Source: Acidobacteriota bacterium (GTDB lineage: Bacteria; Acidobacteriota; Blastocatellia; RBC074). From it: a DNA stretch of 38,901 bases. Where the stretch lies: contig JAHBSF010000054.1 in NCBI GenBank assembly GCA_019639255.1, forward strand, positions 1 through 38,901, written 5' to 3'. Within the stretch, counting starts at the first letter, position 1. Each line of letters begins with the position of its first letter. The notes under the pieces were generated by a model. It had not been told where the DNA came from. It made no database searches and saw nothing but the letters and a program-made list of their open reading frames with translations. This document shows positions 1 to 9,190 of the stretch, piece by piece. A program made the translations under genes and the position numbers.

Positions 1-42
1 TCGCGGCTGAAAAACTCAAAGAACTTTGTTTACACTGTAATA

Positions 43-119
43 GGAATGAAACGGAACAAACAGAAAGTTTTTACGATTTCGGTGTTTTTCGTCTATTTCC
101 GTTTGTTCCGTTTCATTCC
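43..119. repeat. Dispersed inverted repeat, copy 1
   Basis: Arms at 43-66 and 96-119 are reverse complements with one mismatch over 24 bp, around a 29-nt loop. The arms carry the GGAACAAAC core shared by all copies. It lies 20 bp past the stop of the tricorn-like gene, so it would sit in that gene's 3' UTR. A folding role (terminator or mRNA end protection) is inference. Confidence 0.8.
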
Positions 120-138
120 GTGTATTCTGAATTCCCTC

Positions 139-3100
139 TCACTCTTTTCTCGCCACGCCTCCCTTCTGGCCGATCTGTTTGAGCAGTTCCTGCACGGCGG
201 CTTCAAGCTGGCGGTCGCGGCCTGCGAGGTTGTCTTCGGGCGTATTCTCGACAAGCATATCCGGCTCGACGGCCGTGTTTTCCATATTGGTTCTCTTCGC
301 GTCTGCGAGATATACGCCCACGCCCGGCGTGCGCACCGTCGCGCCGTCGATCAGCGAATAGCTGCCCGTTCCGATTACAGCGCCCATCGTCGGAGTGCCT
401 ATGACCTTGCCGAGTCCCAATGCGCGGAATCCTGCGGGAAACATCTCGGCGTTGGACGCCGACCGCCAGTTCTGCAGCACGACCTTCGGCCCGAAAAATC
501 CGGCGAAGGGCCGGCCCGACTGTTCCGTGCCGCGCGGCTGCCAGATCTGGTACTGCCGCTGCACGAGCACGGCCAGAAGCTCCTGCTCTATGTTACCGCC
601 GCCGTTCCACCGCTGATCGATTACAAGCGCTTCCTTGTCGCGATTCTCGCGGATTTCCTTCTCGAACTTGCGCAGCGACGGCTGGTTCATCGCCTGTATG
701 TGCAGATAACCGATGCGCCCGCCGGACATTTTTTCTACGGCTTCGCGCCTGGTCTGCACCCAGCGCTCGTATCTCAACTGGCTGTAGGCGCCCGCAGCAA
801 TCGGTTCTATGCGCGCCTTCCACGCGCCTTCCTCCGAAGCCTTGTTGTTGAAGGTCGCCTCTACCTTGCGGTTCAGACGGTGATTGAGCCGCGCCCACAG
901 GTTATCGGAGGCCCGAACCTGCTCGCCCCCGACGGCGATCAGGTAATCTCCGACCGAGACCTTCACCCAGTCCTTGTCGGCCGGGCCGTTTTCATAAACG
1001 TGCGTTACGCGGTAGCGCCCTGCGGCGTCGTCCGCTTCGAGTTCAAGTCCGAGATGCCCGGTCGAGACGTTGCCGGCGCGGCCGCCCGGCCCCGGCGCTG
1101 CGCCCGTGTGCGAGGCGTTGAGTTCGCCGATCATCTCGTTGATGATATTGAGCAGCTCCTGACGGTCGCCGACGTGAGCTACGAGCGGCTGATACCTCGC
1201 GCGCATCGCATCCCAATCCTTGCCGTGCATTTCGGGATCGTAGAAGCGGTACTTCATCGTGCGCCAGGCATCGTCGAACATCTGCGCCCATTCGGCCGGA
1301 TAATCCACCCTGACCTTCGCCGTGAAATTGATCCTGCGACGCGGCGAATCCGCGCGCCCCGCAGCAGCGCCCGTTCCCGCTCCCATAGAAACGGAGTACA
1401 CCGAACGGCCCTCGCGGAAGAAAAGCGTGCGTCCGTCGCGCGAGAAATTGAAATCCCCTATCCCGCCGCCGAATCCGCCGAATCCGCCGCGACCGCCGCC
1501 GCCTTCTTCTCCTCCTCCGCTTCCCGAAGTTACGCGCGCCAACCTGCGCCCGTCATCCTGAATTGAATAAACCACGGGAATGTTGCGCGTAGCCGCGGGT
1601 TCGCTCGTCAGAAATACTATGGTCCGGCTGTCGGGCGCGATTGCATAGTTCGATACGGCGAAAGGCATGCGCGTAATCTGCCGCGTTCTGCGTTTAAGTC
1701 CCGCCCAGTCGATCGGGATTTCGCGGGCCGGTGCGCTGCGAGCTGCGCCCGACCGTCTCGGTCCGCCCTCGGAACCGGCTTCGGCTTCGGGCGCTTCGGC
1801 GCGCTCTTCCGGGTCATCGGGATCGCGGTCCTGCCGTTCGAGGACTACTGAAAAGAGCTGCGCCGAAGGCGGCCCGCCCGATTGCGGCTCACTGCGCAGG
1901 AAGTACAACTTGCGCCCGTCGGGCGAAAATCGCGGCTGCATCTCGTTAGCCGAATCGAACGTCGCTTTGTGCTCTTCGCCGCCTGCGGACGGGATAAGGT
2001 ATATGTCGCTTGTACGCGTATGATCGGGTTTGGAGTAAGCGATCCATTTGCCGTCGGGGGACCAGGCGGGGGCGGTGATTGCGCCGTAGCGCGATGAGGC
2101 GAGATCGGTAGTCTGTCCCGTTTCCAGATTGAACTTGCGCAATTTGAAATCCGACGACGTATAGGCGACTTCCCTGTTGTCGGGCGACCAGCGGAAGTTT
2201 GATTTCAGTATGTCGATATTGGTTATTTGGCGCGCTTCACCGCCGCCCTCGGCCGAGGCGACGAAAATTTCCTCGCGTCCGCTGCGGTCCGATACGAATG
2301 CGATCCACTTGCCGTCGGGCGAGTATTGCGGATCGCGGTCGCGCGCCGGGCCGTCGGTTATCTGCCGCAAATCGCCCTCTTCTACGGGAGCGGTGAATAT
2401 CTCGCCGTGCGTGGAAAACACGATGCGGCGTCCCGAAGGCGCCAGATCGTAATCATCGAGCTGCGAGTTGAATTCGCGGATCTCGGCCATGTTTTCCTGA
2501 GTTTCCGCCGATATGTTGAGTTTTATCTGCGAGACCCTGCGGCTTGCAGTATCCAGCTTCCAGACGCCGAATTCGTGCTCGAACACGATCACTTTTCCGT
2601 CCGCGCTGATCCCCGGCCAGCGCACTTCTCCGGCGGTAAACGACGTGACGCGCTCGGATTTGCCGCCCTGTTCCGGCACGCGCCATATGTTCGCTACGCC
2701 GTTCGTATCCCGATCGCTTACGAAATATATATGCCCGTCGCGCCCCCACATCGGCCATGCGTCCATGCCGTTGAAGTCCGTCAGATCGGTGAATTTCTTC
2801 GCGGCAATATCCATCACGGTGACGTCGCTCTGGTACGAACCGCGATAGAACTTGCGCCAGTAGGCCTGAGAGCGGCGGTTTATCGCAAGGCGGCGGCCGT
2901 CCGGAGAATACGAACCGTAAAGCCCCATATCGGGACCGGCGGAGCGTTCGCGCGTAGTTTCTACATCGACCGTATATAGCTTGGCCATGAAGTCTTCTCC
3001 GCGCTGCGCCGAAAACAGCACGGACTTTCCGTCGGGCGACCATCCGAGCACGGCGTCGTCGGCGGAATGAAACGTCAACTGCCGGGCCGCGCCGCCCTCG

Positions 3101-3384
3101 GACGGCATGACGTAGACATCGTGATTGCCCTGGCGGTCGCTTGAGAAGGCGATCCACCGCCCGTCGGGCGAAAACCGCGGATACACGTCGCGCGCGCGAT
3201 GAACGGTCAACCGCCTGATGTTTGCGCCGCTTTCGTCGGCGGTCCATATGTCGCCGAGATAGGTGAAGGCTATGCGGCCCTGATGGTAATGCGGGTAGCG
3301 GACGAGGCGCGCCTCGCTGCCGGCGACTACGGTTGCGCCGAGCAGCAGCACGGCGGCTATGATAAGCATTGCGATTCGGTTCAT
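139..3384 (-). CDS. Tricorn-like S41 protease with PD40 beta-propeller and PDZ domain
   Basis: This is a large exported serine peptidase of the tricorn type, expected to trim peptides in the periplasm. An N-terminal signal peptide (about residues 1-22) is followed by many PD40 propeller units with FSPDG/WSPDGK motifs (about 30-510), an acidic linker, more propeller units and a Gly-rich loop (about 615-645). A PDZ-like segment (about 785-870) and a C-terminal S41 domain follow. Putative catalytic residues by analogy with Thermoplasma tricorn are Ser758-His759 (NASHT), the nucleophile Ser977 (SASNAE) and Glu1040 (AVEPD). The length (1081 aa) fits the family. The start is backed by an AGGAGA ribosome site 7 nt upstream. 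Inverted-repeat copies flank the gene on both sides. Family assignment is secure; substrate is unknown. Confidence 0.93.
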   Translation of the reverse strand: MNRIAMLIIAAVLLLGATVVAGSEARLVRYPHYHQGRIAFTYLGDIWTADESGANIRRLTVHRARDVYPRFSPDGRWIAFSSDRQGNHDVYVMPSEGGAARQLTFHSADDAVLGWSPDGKSVLFSAQRGEDFMAKLYTVDVETTRERSAGPDMGLYGSYSPDGRRLAINRRSQAYWRKFYRGSYQSDVTVMDIAAKKFTDLTDFNGMDAWPMWGRDGHIYFVSDRDTNGVANIWRVPEQGGKSERVTSFTAGEVRWPGISADGKVIVFEHEFGVWKLDTASRRVSQIKLNISAETQENMAEIREFNSQLDDYDLAPSGRRIVFSTHGEIFTAPVEEGDLRQITDGPARDRDPQYSPDGKWIAFVSDRSGREEIFVASAEGGGEARQITNIDILKSNFRWSPDNREVAYTSSDFKLRKFNLETGQTTDLASSRYGAITAPAWSPDGKWIAYSKPDHTRTSDIYLIPSAGGEEHKATFDSANEMQPRFSPDGRKLYFLRSEPQSGGPPSAQLFSVVLERQDRDPDDPEERAEAPEAEAGSEGGPRRSGAARSAPAREIPIDWAGLKRRTRQITRMPFAVSNYAIAPDSRTIVFLTSEPAATRNIPVVYSIQDDGRRLARVTSGSGGGEEGGGGRGGFGGFGGGIGDFNFSRDGRTLFFREGRSVYSVSMGAGTGAAAGRADSPRRRINFTAKVRVDYPAEWAQMFDDAWRTMKYRFYDPEMHGKDWDAMRARYQPLVAHVGDRQELLNIINEMIGELNASHTGAAPGPGGRAGNVSTGHLGLELEADDAAGRYRVTHVYENGPADKDWVKVSVGDYLIAVGGEQVRASDNLWARLNHRLNRKVEATFNNKASEEGAWKARIEPIAAGAYSQLRYERWVQTRREAVEKMSGGRIGYLHIQAMNQPSLRKFEKEIRENRDKEALVIDQRWNGGGNIEQELLAVLVQRQYQIWQPRGTEQSGRPFAGFFGPKVVLQNWRSASNAEMFPAGFRALGLGKVIGTPTMGAVIGTGSYSLIDGATVRTPGVGVYLADAKRTNMENTAVEPDMLVENTPEDNLAGRDRQLEAAVQELLKQIGQKGGVARKE

Positions 3385-3429
3385 GACAGTTCTCCTGATA
3401 ATGCGGCGAGAGAAACCCGGGAAGAAAAG

Positions 3430-3524
3430 GAGAGATAACGGAACAGACGAAATAAGACGGAAACTACGGAAATATTCAACTTTTCCGTAATTTTCGTTTC
3501 ATTTCGTTTGTTCCGTTATCTCTC
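3430..3524. repeat. Dispersed inverted repeat, copy 2
   Basis: One of the best copies. The left half begins at 3430 with GAGAGATAACGGAACAGACG and the right half ends at 3524 with its complement; about 40 of 44 bp pair around a roughly 10-nt loop. It covers the last codons of the small membrane protein gene (3476-3910, -) and lies upstream of the tricorn-like gene on the same strand. Confidence 0.9.
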
Positions 3525-3910
3525 TTTCTCTCTACGATCAGCGGCATGACGGCGAAGACGCCGAGCATCAGGTAATAGACGGTTCCGGAAACCGGGTCGC
3601 GCTCGGCGAAATATTCCGTCAGAGTCAGGCCGCGCAGCTTCAGCACGAGCGTGAATTCGAGCAGCAGCGTCGGAATGAGTGCGACAAGCCCCATACCGAG
3701 CCTTGCAGCGGGCGCCGGCGGCAGCGCGTAATGCCCGACAATCCAGCGTGCCGCGAGGAAGATGACGAGGAGCATAATCGGCATTTCCACGAGTTCGGCC
3801 GCACGCCCCCCGATAAGCGGCGCTACCCAGAGTACGCGCACGGGGCCGAGTGCGAACCCGGCTCCGAAGACGAGAAAGAAATAGATAAGACCGGCTTTGA
3901 GAACCTTCAT
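3476..3910 (-). CDS. Small four-helix membrane protein, unknown function
   Basis: A 144-residue protein starting MKVLKAGLIYFF, with four predicted membrane segments at about residues 5-25, 36-58, 67-90 and 110-128. I know similar uncharacterised bacterial membrane proteins but no named function. The frame is open 22 codons further upstream, but that part is the translation of a GTGCTGA heptamer repeat, so the ATG at 3910 is preferred. The last 15 or so residues, ending RKLRKS, are encoded by inverted-repeat copy 2, so the C-terminus seems to have been replaced or extended by the repeat. It precedes the tricorn-like gene on the same strand. Confidence 0.7.
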   Translation of the reverse strand: MKVLKAGLIYFFLVFGAGFALGPVRVLWVAPLIGGRAAELVEMPIMLLVIFLAARWIVGHYALPPAPAARLGMGLVALIPTLLLEFTLVLKLRGLTLTEYFAERDPVSGTVYYLMLGVFAVMPLIVERKRDNGTNEMKRKLRKS

Positions 3911-3929
3911 TAAATCAAACCAACTGACA

Positions 3930-4080
3930 GGGGAAGAAGAAAGTGCTGAGTGCTGAGTGCTGAGTGCTGAGTGCAAACAGGAAATCAGGAACTTTAATTA
4001 CAGATACTTTTAATTGAAGTTCTTCAGTTCCAAATTGCACTCAGCACTTCTTCCTCGCACTCAGCACTTTCTTCTTCTCC
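3930..4080. repeat. Second-type nested inverted repeat with GTGCTGA heptamers
   Basis: The left arm 3934-3953 and right arm 4057-4076 are perfect 20-bp reverse complements (AAGAAGAAAGTGCTGAGTGC). The left side extends into 4.6 tandem copies of GTGCTGA (3943-3974), and the right side holds GCACTCAGCACTT twice. An inner pair, GAACTTTAATTA and TAATTGAAGTTC, nests inside. It fills the divergent gap between the small membrane protein gene and the YCF48-like gene. It differs in sequence from the main dispersed repeat but has the same build. Confidence 0.8.
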
Positions 4081-4155
4081 ACTTCCTTCCCTCCATCGAC
4101 TTGACCCGACAGATGCGCATATCATGACGGCGGTCCAATCGCATCCGGTTTCAAG

Positions 4156-5991
4156 ATGTTTTCAAGGGTTGTTCGCGCGCTGTTAATACTCGTTCTAGTC
4201 TGCCTGACGGAAGGGCAAAGCCCTGCCTCGCCGTCGGGTTGGTGGCGCTGGCAGAATCCGCGCCCGCAGGGAAATCCCATCTACGCAGTTGCGTTCAGCG
4301 ATCCCGCGCGCGGCGTAGCCGTTGGGCGCGACGGAACGATCATGCGCACCTCGGACGGCGGCGTCAACTGGCAGATGGTGCGCCACGCGCTTATGACCCC
4401 GCTTTACGGACTCTCGCTGCAAGGCCGCCGCGTGTGGGCCGTGGGCGCGCGCGGCGTCATATTGCACTCGCGCGATGCGGGCGAAAGCTGGAGCCAACTG
4501 CGCAGCAATACGCGCGAGCACCTCTACGCCGTCCGCTTCATAGACGAGCGGCGCGGCTGGGCCGTGGGCGTCGAGGGCGTCATACTCGCTACCTCCAACG
4601 GCGGCGAAACCTGGACGCGGCAATCCGGCCCTACGAAAAAACATCTCTACGCCGTCGCATTCCTGGACGAGCGGCGCGGCGCAATCGCGGGCGCCGACGC
4701 AACCCTTCTCGTCACTTCAAACGGCGGGGCAACGTGGGAAGCGAGATCTTCACCCGCAACCAGAAATCTGCTCGCGGCGTGGGCCGATCCCGGAGGCTCA
4801 ATCTGGGTCGCGGGTCTCGACGGCGTGATACTGCATAGCGCCGACGGCGGCGCCGAGTGGAGCGCGCAAAGCAGCAATTCATCCTCGCATCTTTACACCC
4901 TTTCGTTTCTGGATGAAAAACACGGATGGGCCGCAGGCGCAGACGGCGCAATACTGCACACCGCAGACGGCGGCGCGCAGTGGAGCGCGCAGATTTCCAA
5001 CAGCGCGCAACTGCTCAATTCCATTGCATTCGCCGACGAAAAACACGGATGGGCTGCGGGCGAAGCCGGCGCAATACTCGCTACTACCGACGGCGGCGAA
5101 TCCTGGAAACCGCAAACCGAAGGCTACGGCGATATGCTCAATGCCGCATCCTTTGTGGATTCATCCCGCGGCTGGGCCGTTGGACTAAACGGCGCGATAC
5201 TCGCCACAACCGACGGCGGACGCAACTGGACGAGGCAAAATTCAAACGTATCGGCGCACCTGCGCGGCGTACATTTTCTGGATGCGCGGAGAGGTTGGGT
5301 CGTAGGTGAACGCGGCGCGATACTCCATACCGATGACGGCGGCGAAACCTGGACGCCGCGCCCCGCCGATACGGATCTGAGCCTGCAGGCAATACAGTTC
5401 ATCGGTTCGCAATGGGGCTGGATTGCGGGCGAAAACGGACTGATTCGGCGCACCGCAGACGGCGGGGCGACGTGGACGACGCAGCCCTCGGGCATAAGCC
5501 TATGGATCGAATCCATTGCATTCATCGACGAACAAAGGGGCTGGGCTGCGGGCGAAGCCGGAGTAATATTGCGAACTCAAAACGGCGGCGAAAGCTGGCA
5601 ACGGCAGGAAAGCGGCACGCTGCGCTGGCTCTACAGCGTTTCATTCGCCGATGCGCGGCGCGGCTGGGCCGTAGGCGATGAAGGGTTGATACTGCGCACC
5701 ACCGACGGCGGCGAAAACTGGATAGTGCAGATAAGCGGCGTGCCCAGCAACCTGCTCGGCGTGCGCGCGCAAACCGACCGGCGCGCCGTCGCCGTAGGTT
5801 TGAACGGAATCATAGTGCGAACAACCGACGGCGGGCGCAACTGGCGGCGTGATTTCAGCGGAACGACCACGCCGCTGCGCGCCGTGACGATGCTCGGCGA
5901 CGACGCCTGGACCGTAGGCCGCGACGGCGTAATCCTGCGCTACGGCGGCCCCGGCTCCGGACAGTTGCGAACTTTCTTCCCGCGAAAATGA
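4156..5991 (+). CDS. Secreted YCF48-like beta-propeller protein, 14 repeats
   Basis: After a signal peptide (about residues 1-24) the protein is made of 14 repeats of about 42 residues. Each carries a pattern like F-x-D-x-x-R-G-W-A-V-G followed by G-x-I-L-x-T-x-D-G-G-x-x-W. This is the BNR/YCF48 repeat known from photosystem II assembly factor YCF48 and from many secreted proteins of non-photosynthetic bacteria. Fourteen blades would suit two seven-bladed propellers, which is inference. Repeats 2, 4, 5 and 14 deviate most. There is no catalytic signature, so a binding or assembly role on the cell surface or in the periplasm is likeliest. No strong ribosome site precedes the ATG. A half-copy of the dispersed repeat follows the stop. 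Confidence 0.88.
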   Translation: MFSRVVRALLILVLVCLTEGQSPASPSGWWRWQNPRPQGNPIYAVAFSDPARGVAVGRDGTIMRTSDGGVNWQMVRHALMTPLYGLSLQGRRVWAVGARGVILHSRDAGESWSQLRSNTREHLYAVRFIDERRGWAVGVEGVILATSNGGETWTRQSGPTKKHLYAVAFLDERRGAIAGADATLLVTSNGGATWEARSSPATRNLLAAWADPGGSIWVAGLDGVILHSADGGAEWSAQSSNSSSHLYTLSFLDEKHGWAAGADGAILHTADGGAQWSAQISNSAQLLNSIAFADEKHGWAAGEAGAILATTDGGESWKPQTEGYGDMLNAASFVDSSRGWAVGLNGAILATTDGGRNWTRQNSNVSAHLRGVHFLDARRGWVVGERGAILHTDDGGETWTPRPADTDLSLQAIQFIGSQWGWIAGENGLIRRTADGGATWTTQPSGISLWIESIAFIDEQRGWAAGEAGVILRTQNGGESWQRQESGTLRWLYSVSFADARRGWAVGDEGLILRTTDGGENWIVQISGVPSNLLGVRAQTDRRAVAVGLNGIIVRTTDGGRNWRRDFSGTTTPLRAVTMLGDDAWTVGRDGVILRYGGPGSGQLRTFFPRK

Positions 5992-6036
5992 AGAGAAACA
6001 ACGAAACACACGAAATGAAACAAAACAAACGGAAAG
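5989..6036 (+). repeat. Probable half-copy of the dispersed repeat
   Basis: The 45-bp gap between two plus-strand genes is A-rich and built from ACGAAACAC / ACGAAATGA / AAACAAACGGAA units, matching the left half of the dispersed repeat (9-nt period). No matching right half is present. The next gene's start codon follows 3 bp after its GGAAAG, which may act as the ribosome site. Confidence 0.45.
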
Positions 6037-6037
6037 C

Positions 6038-7009
6038 ATGAGAATCCTGCTGCTGGAAACGATTCACGACGAAGCCGTCGAATTGCTCGGGCAAATCGGA
6101 GAAGTGCATCTGATCGCGGATCTTTCACCCGAACGCGTCATCGATGAATGCAGCACCTCGCACGCCGTCATCACGCGCGGACGCGGGCGCATTCCACGCC
6201 CTGCACTCGCGTCCGGCTCGCGCCTCAAATGCGTAGCCCGCTGCGGCGCGGGCACCGACAACATAGACGTTGCAGCCGCAACCGAACTCGGATTGCCCGT
6301 AATATTTTCGCCCGACGGAACGACGTATTCCGTAGCCGAACACGCGCTGATGCTGATGATGGCCGTAGGCAGGCGTCTTGCTTTTCTGGATCGCGAAGTC
6401 AAGCGCGGCAACTGGGAAGTGCGCTCGCGCATAGGCATCAACTCCGAACTCTACGGCAAACGTATGGGCATTCTCGGCCTCGGGCGCATAGGCCGGCGCA
6501 CGGCCGAACTCGGCGCGGCCTTCGGCTGCGAGATCATTTACTGGAGCGCAAATACCCGCGACGAGCGGTTCCGCTACGTGGAACTCGACGAACTGTTCCG
6601 CACCGCAGACATAATATCGGTGAGTCTGGCGCTTGCGCCGGAAACGCGCGGGGTCGTCGATGCGCATCTGATAGGGTTGATGAAACCCTCGGCGATTATC
6701 GTAAACACCGGACGCGGCGAGATGATGGACGAAGCGGCTCTCGCCTCGGCGCTCGAAGAAAAGCGCATCGCGGGCGCCGGTTTCGATGTAATGGCCGAAG
6801 AACCTCCGCCCGCGGATCATCCGCTGTTCGGGTTCGACAACGTAGTCATAACGCCGCACGTTGCGACTATAACCGACGTTGCGTACCGCAAGATGTGCGT
6901 GGATGTGGCGCGCCAGGTTGCACGCGTGCTTGCAGGCGGGGAACCCGCGCCCGAATCGGTGCGCAACCCGCAGGTGCTGCCGCTCGGCAGACCCGTAGAA
7001 ACTACGTAG
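6038..7009 (+). CDS. D-isomer-specific 2-hydroxyacid dehydrogenase
   Basis: This is an NAD-dependent oxidoreductase of the D-3-phosphoglycerate dehydrogenase / D-2-hydroxyacid dehydrogenase family (323 aa, the usual length without a regulatory ACT domain). The Rossmann motif GILGLGRIGRR lies at about residue 145. The substrate-binding Arg is in NTGRGE, the acidic catalytic partner in DVMAEEP, and the catalytic His in ITPHVAT. The lack of an ACT domain argues against a standard serine-pathway enzyme, and the substrate is undetermined. Its last codons overlap by 8 bp the end of the convergent reductase gene, inside a perfect 16-bp palindrome. Confidence 0.92.
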   Translation: MRILLLETIHDEAVELLGQIGEVHLIADLSPERVIDECSTSHAVITRGRGRIPRPALASGSRLKCVARCGAGTDNIDVAAATELGLPVIFSPDGTTYSVAEHALMLMMAVGRRLAFLDREVKRGNWEVRSRIGINSELYGKRMGILGLGRIGRRTAELGAAFGCEIIYWSANTRDERFRYVELDELFRTADIISVSLALAPETRGVVDAHLIGLMKPSAIIVNTGRGEMMDEAALASALEEKRIAGAGFDVMAEEPPPADHPLFGFDNVVITPHVATITDVAYRKMCVDVARQVARVLAGGEPAPESVRNPQVLPLGRPVETT

Positions 7010-7013
7010 TTTC
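6998..7013. other. Perfect 16-bp palindrome at overlapping convergent stops
   Basis: GAAACTACGTAGTTTC is its own reverse complement and contains the stop codons of both convergent genes. As a result both proteins end in Glu-Thr-Thr. The gene tails share coding space, with no room for a conventional terminator between them. Confidence 0.85.
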
Positions 7014-9173
7014 TCTTCCCCGGGCCGCGCAATACTCGAGAAACGCGCGCGCCTCGTCAATAGCCGTCCGCGCACCTGCTTCGCTCGCGCCGTCGCGCCG
7101 CAAACGCCCGAAACGCTCTCCGATTTGCGCCCACGCCCCGTTCGTTTCTCCGCTCAGCACGAAAAGATTCTCGAACTCCCACAGCGCTTCATCGGCAGTA
7201 AACGGATCGACGAGCCGCGCGTAAAGCGGCACGCGCGCAGCCGAGGCCGCAGCTTCATACGCTGCAACGCTCGCCGCTTCATATTCTTCGTGCAGAAAAT
7301 ACGCCTCGCCCTGCTCCAGCCACGCCCGCGCCGCATCCGGTTGCGGCACGGTTTCGGCAATCGTAGATCCGGCGCACTCGCCTACAAGCGACGGGCGCAC
7401 GGCGAAGCGTTCGTTTTCGTGTCCGAAGTCTTCGTAGAATTCCGGGTTTTCTTCAAACGACGGAATCTCGCGCCACGGTGCAAGCAACTCCTTCAGCCGC
7501 GCATCATCCGTGCGTGCGATGAAATCGTGAAACGCTTCGTCCTGACTGCGCTGTTCGCGATAAAGTTTCAGCAGCGCGCCCACAACCGGGACGCAGTTGC
7601 GCGCCGGATATTTGCCGAGCAAACGCCCGAACCTTGCGCCGTTTTTATCCACGCGTCCGCCCACGAACAAAAGATGCGCGGGCACCGTCTTTCCGTTTTT
7701 TGTAAGAGCCGCAGCGTGAAATCCGATCTCGGCCGCAGCGTGCTGTGCGCATCCGTTCGGACAACCCGAGACCTTGACCTTCATCGCGCGCGCAAGTTCG
7801 CGATCACGTTCAAGCGCGTCGTCAAACGCGTGGGAAATCGCCGTAGCAAGCCCGCGCGCCGAGGCGATCCCCAGACGGCAGGTATCGGCTCCGGGGCACG
7901 CCGTAACATCCCTGACGGTTCCCGCTCCGGAATCGGCGAGCGATACGCCTGCCAGATCTTCGTACAAATCCGGCAGATCCACTGCGCGCACCCACGGCAG
8001 AAAAAGATTCTGCTCTATCGTAACGCGCAGCTCGCCGCGCGAATACCGCCGCGCAATTTCCGCAAGCCCGCGCGCGCGATCCGAGGGCAGATCGCCGAGC
8101 TTTATCCGCACCGTTACGCCGCGCAGATGCGCATCGCGGTGAGCAACTACCGCATCGCGCACCCACTCGCGGAAGGCTCGGTTCTGCGTACGCGGATCGA
8201 GCAGAGATAGCCCGTTCGAGCGATCATCGGTTGAAAAACGAGTCCCGGGATCGAGGCTCGCGGCATTCGGCGAATCTGCGTCTGCAAATGAAATTTCGCC
8301 CACGCGCTCGCGTTCCGCATCCAGCGCATCGCGGAAAGCCTCCCATCCCATCGTATGAATGAGAAACTTCATCCGCGCCTTCATTCGCGATTTGCGTTCG
8401 CCGTAACGGTCGAATACGCGCAGTATCGCGGCTGTGAGCGAAAACAATTCTTCTACGGGAAGAAAATCCGTGTAAAGCCGCGCCTCCTGCGGCGCGGCTC
8501 CGAGCCCGCCGCCCAGGAATACGCGAAATCCGCGCTCGATCTCGCCGTCAACGCCGAGTCTCGTCACGGCGTGCAATCCTAGATCGTGTATGCGCAGGGC
8601 CGAGTGATCTTCGGTGCATCCTTCAAACGCGATCTTGAACTTGCGCCCGAGATTCTGGTTGTACTTGTTGCGCACGAGGTACTGAAAAAGCGCTGCGGTG
8701 TAGGGTCGAACGTCGAATGCCTCATCGGGCGCGATCCCGGCAAGGTGGCAAGCGGTGATGTTGCGCACGGTATTGCCGCAGGCTTCGCGCGAGGTAACTC
8801 CGGCGTCTGCAAGAAAGCGCAGCATCTCGGGCGCTTCGTCGAGCTTGATGTAATAAAGCTGCGCGTCTTCGCGCGTGGTCAGATGCAGGAATCCGCTCGC
8901 GTAACGGTCCGCAGCGTCGGCAAGCGCGCGAAGCTGATCGGCCGAGAGCACTCCGCCCGGGATTTTCATGCGCTGCATCTGCACGCCTTCCTGGCGCTGC
9001 GCGTAGGTGCCGAAGTGCAGGCGCCACTTCTGCATCTTGGTTTCGTCGAGCGCTCCGGCGCGATACTTTCGGATCTGTTCGGCGTAATGTTCGAGTTCGT
9101 CGCGCTCGTCCAGAAACCCGAGCGGCATCGCCGCATTCAATCCTCGCTTCTCCTCGATCACGTTCGTTTCCAT
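7002..9173 (-). CDS. Ferredoxin-type nitrite/sulfite reductase (siroheme, 4Fe-4S) with C-terminal extension
   Basis: This enzyme carries out six-electron reduction of sulfite to sulfide or nitrite to ammonia in the cytoplasm. Two ferredoxin-like half domains and two siroheme/4Fe-4S domains are readable. The cluster-binding cysteines are Cys426 and Cys432 (TACPGADTC) and Cys471 and Cys475 (SGCPNGC). Conserved Arg/Lys-rich substrate regions (THLTTREDAQ-like HLTTREDAQLYY, KFKIAFEGC) are present in the first half. The protein is 723 residues. About 150 residues after position 570 form an Ala/Glu-rich helical extension not needed in the basic family, with a TPR- or HEPN-like look. Nitrite and sulfite cannot be told apart from sequence alone. 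An AAGGA sequence lies about 9 nt upstream of the start. Confidence 0.92.
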   Translation of the reverse strand: METNVIEEKRGLNAAMPLGFLDERDELEHYAEQIRKYRAGALDETKMQKWRLHFGTYAQRQEGVQMQRMKIPGGVLSADQLRALADAADRYASGFLHLTTREDAQLYYIKLDEAPEMLRFLADAGVTSREACGNTVRNITACHLAGIAPDEAFDVRPYTAALFQYLVRNKYNQNLGRKFKIAFEGCTEDHSALRIHDLGLHAVTRLGVDGEIERGFRVFLGGGLGAAPQEARLYTDFLPVEELFSLTAAILRVFDRYGERKSRMKARMKFLIHTMGWEAFRDALDAERERVGEISFADADSPNAASLDPGTRFSTDDRSNGLSLLDPRTQNRAFREWVRDAVVAHRDAHLRGVTVRIKLGDLPSDRARGLAEIARRYSRGELRVTIEQNLFLPWVRAVDLPDLYEDLAGVSLADSGAGTVRDVTACPGADTCRLGIASARGLATAISHAFDDALERDRELARAMKVKVSGCPNGCAQHAAAEIGFHAAALTKNGKTVPAHLLFVGGRVDKNGARFGRLLGKYPARNCVPVVGALLKLYREQRSQDEAFHDFIARTDDARLKELLAPWREIPSFEENPEFYEDFGHENERFAVRPSLVGECAGSTIAETVPQPDAARAWLEQGEAYFLHEEYEAASVAAYEAAASAARVPLYARLVDPFTADEALWEFENLFVLSGETNGAWAQIGERFGRLRRDGASEAGARTAIDEARAFLEYCAARGRETT

Positions 9174-9190
9174 AATCCGTATCCTTACTG

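Noticed and set aside
46-1566. 506-residue plus-strand open frame opposite the tricorn-like protease
   Set aside because: It is the mirror frame of a GC-rich gene with clear S41 motifs; its own translation has no domain and starts in repeat DNA.
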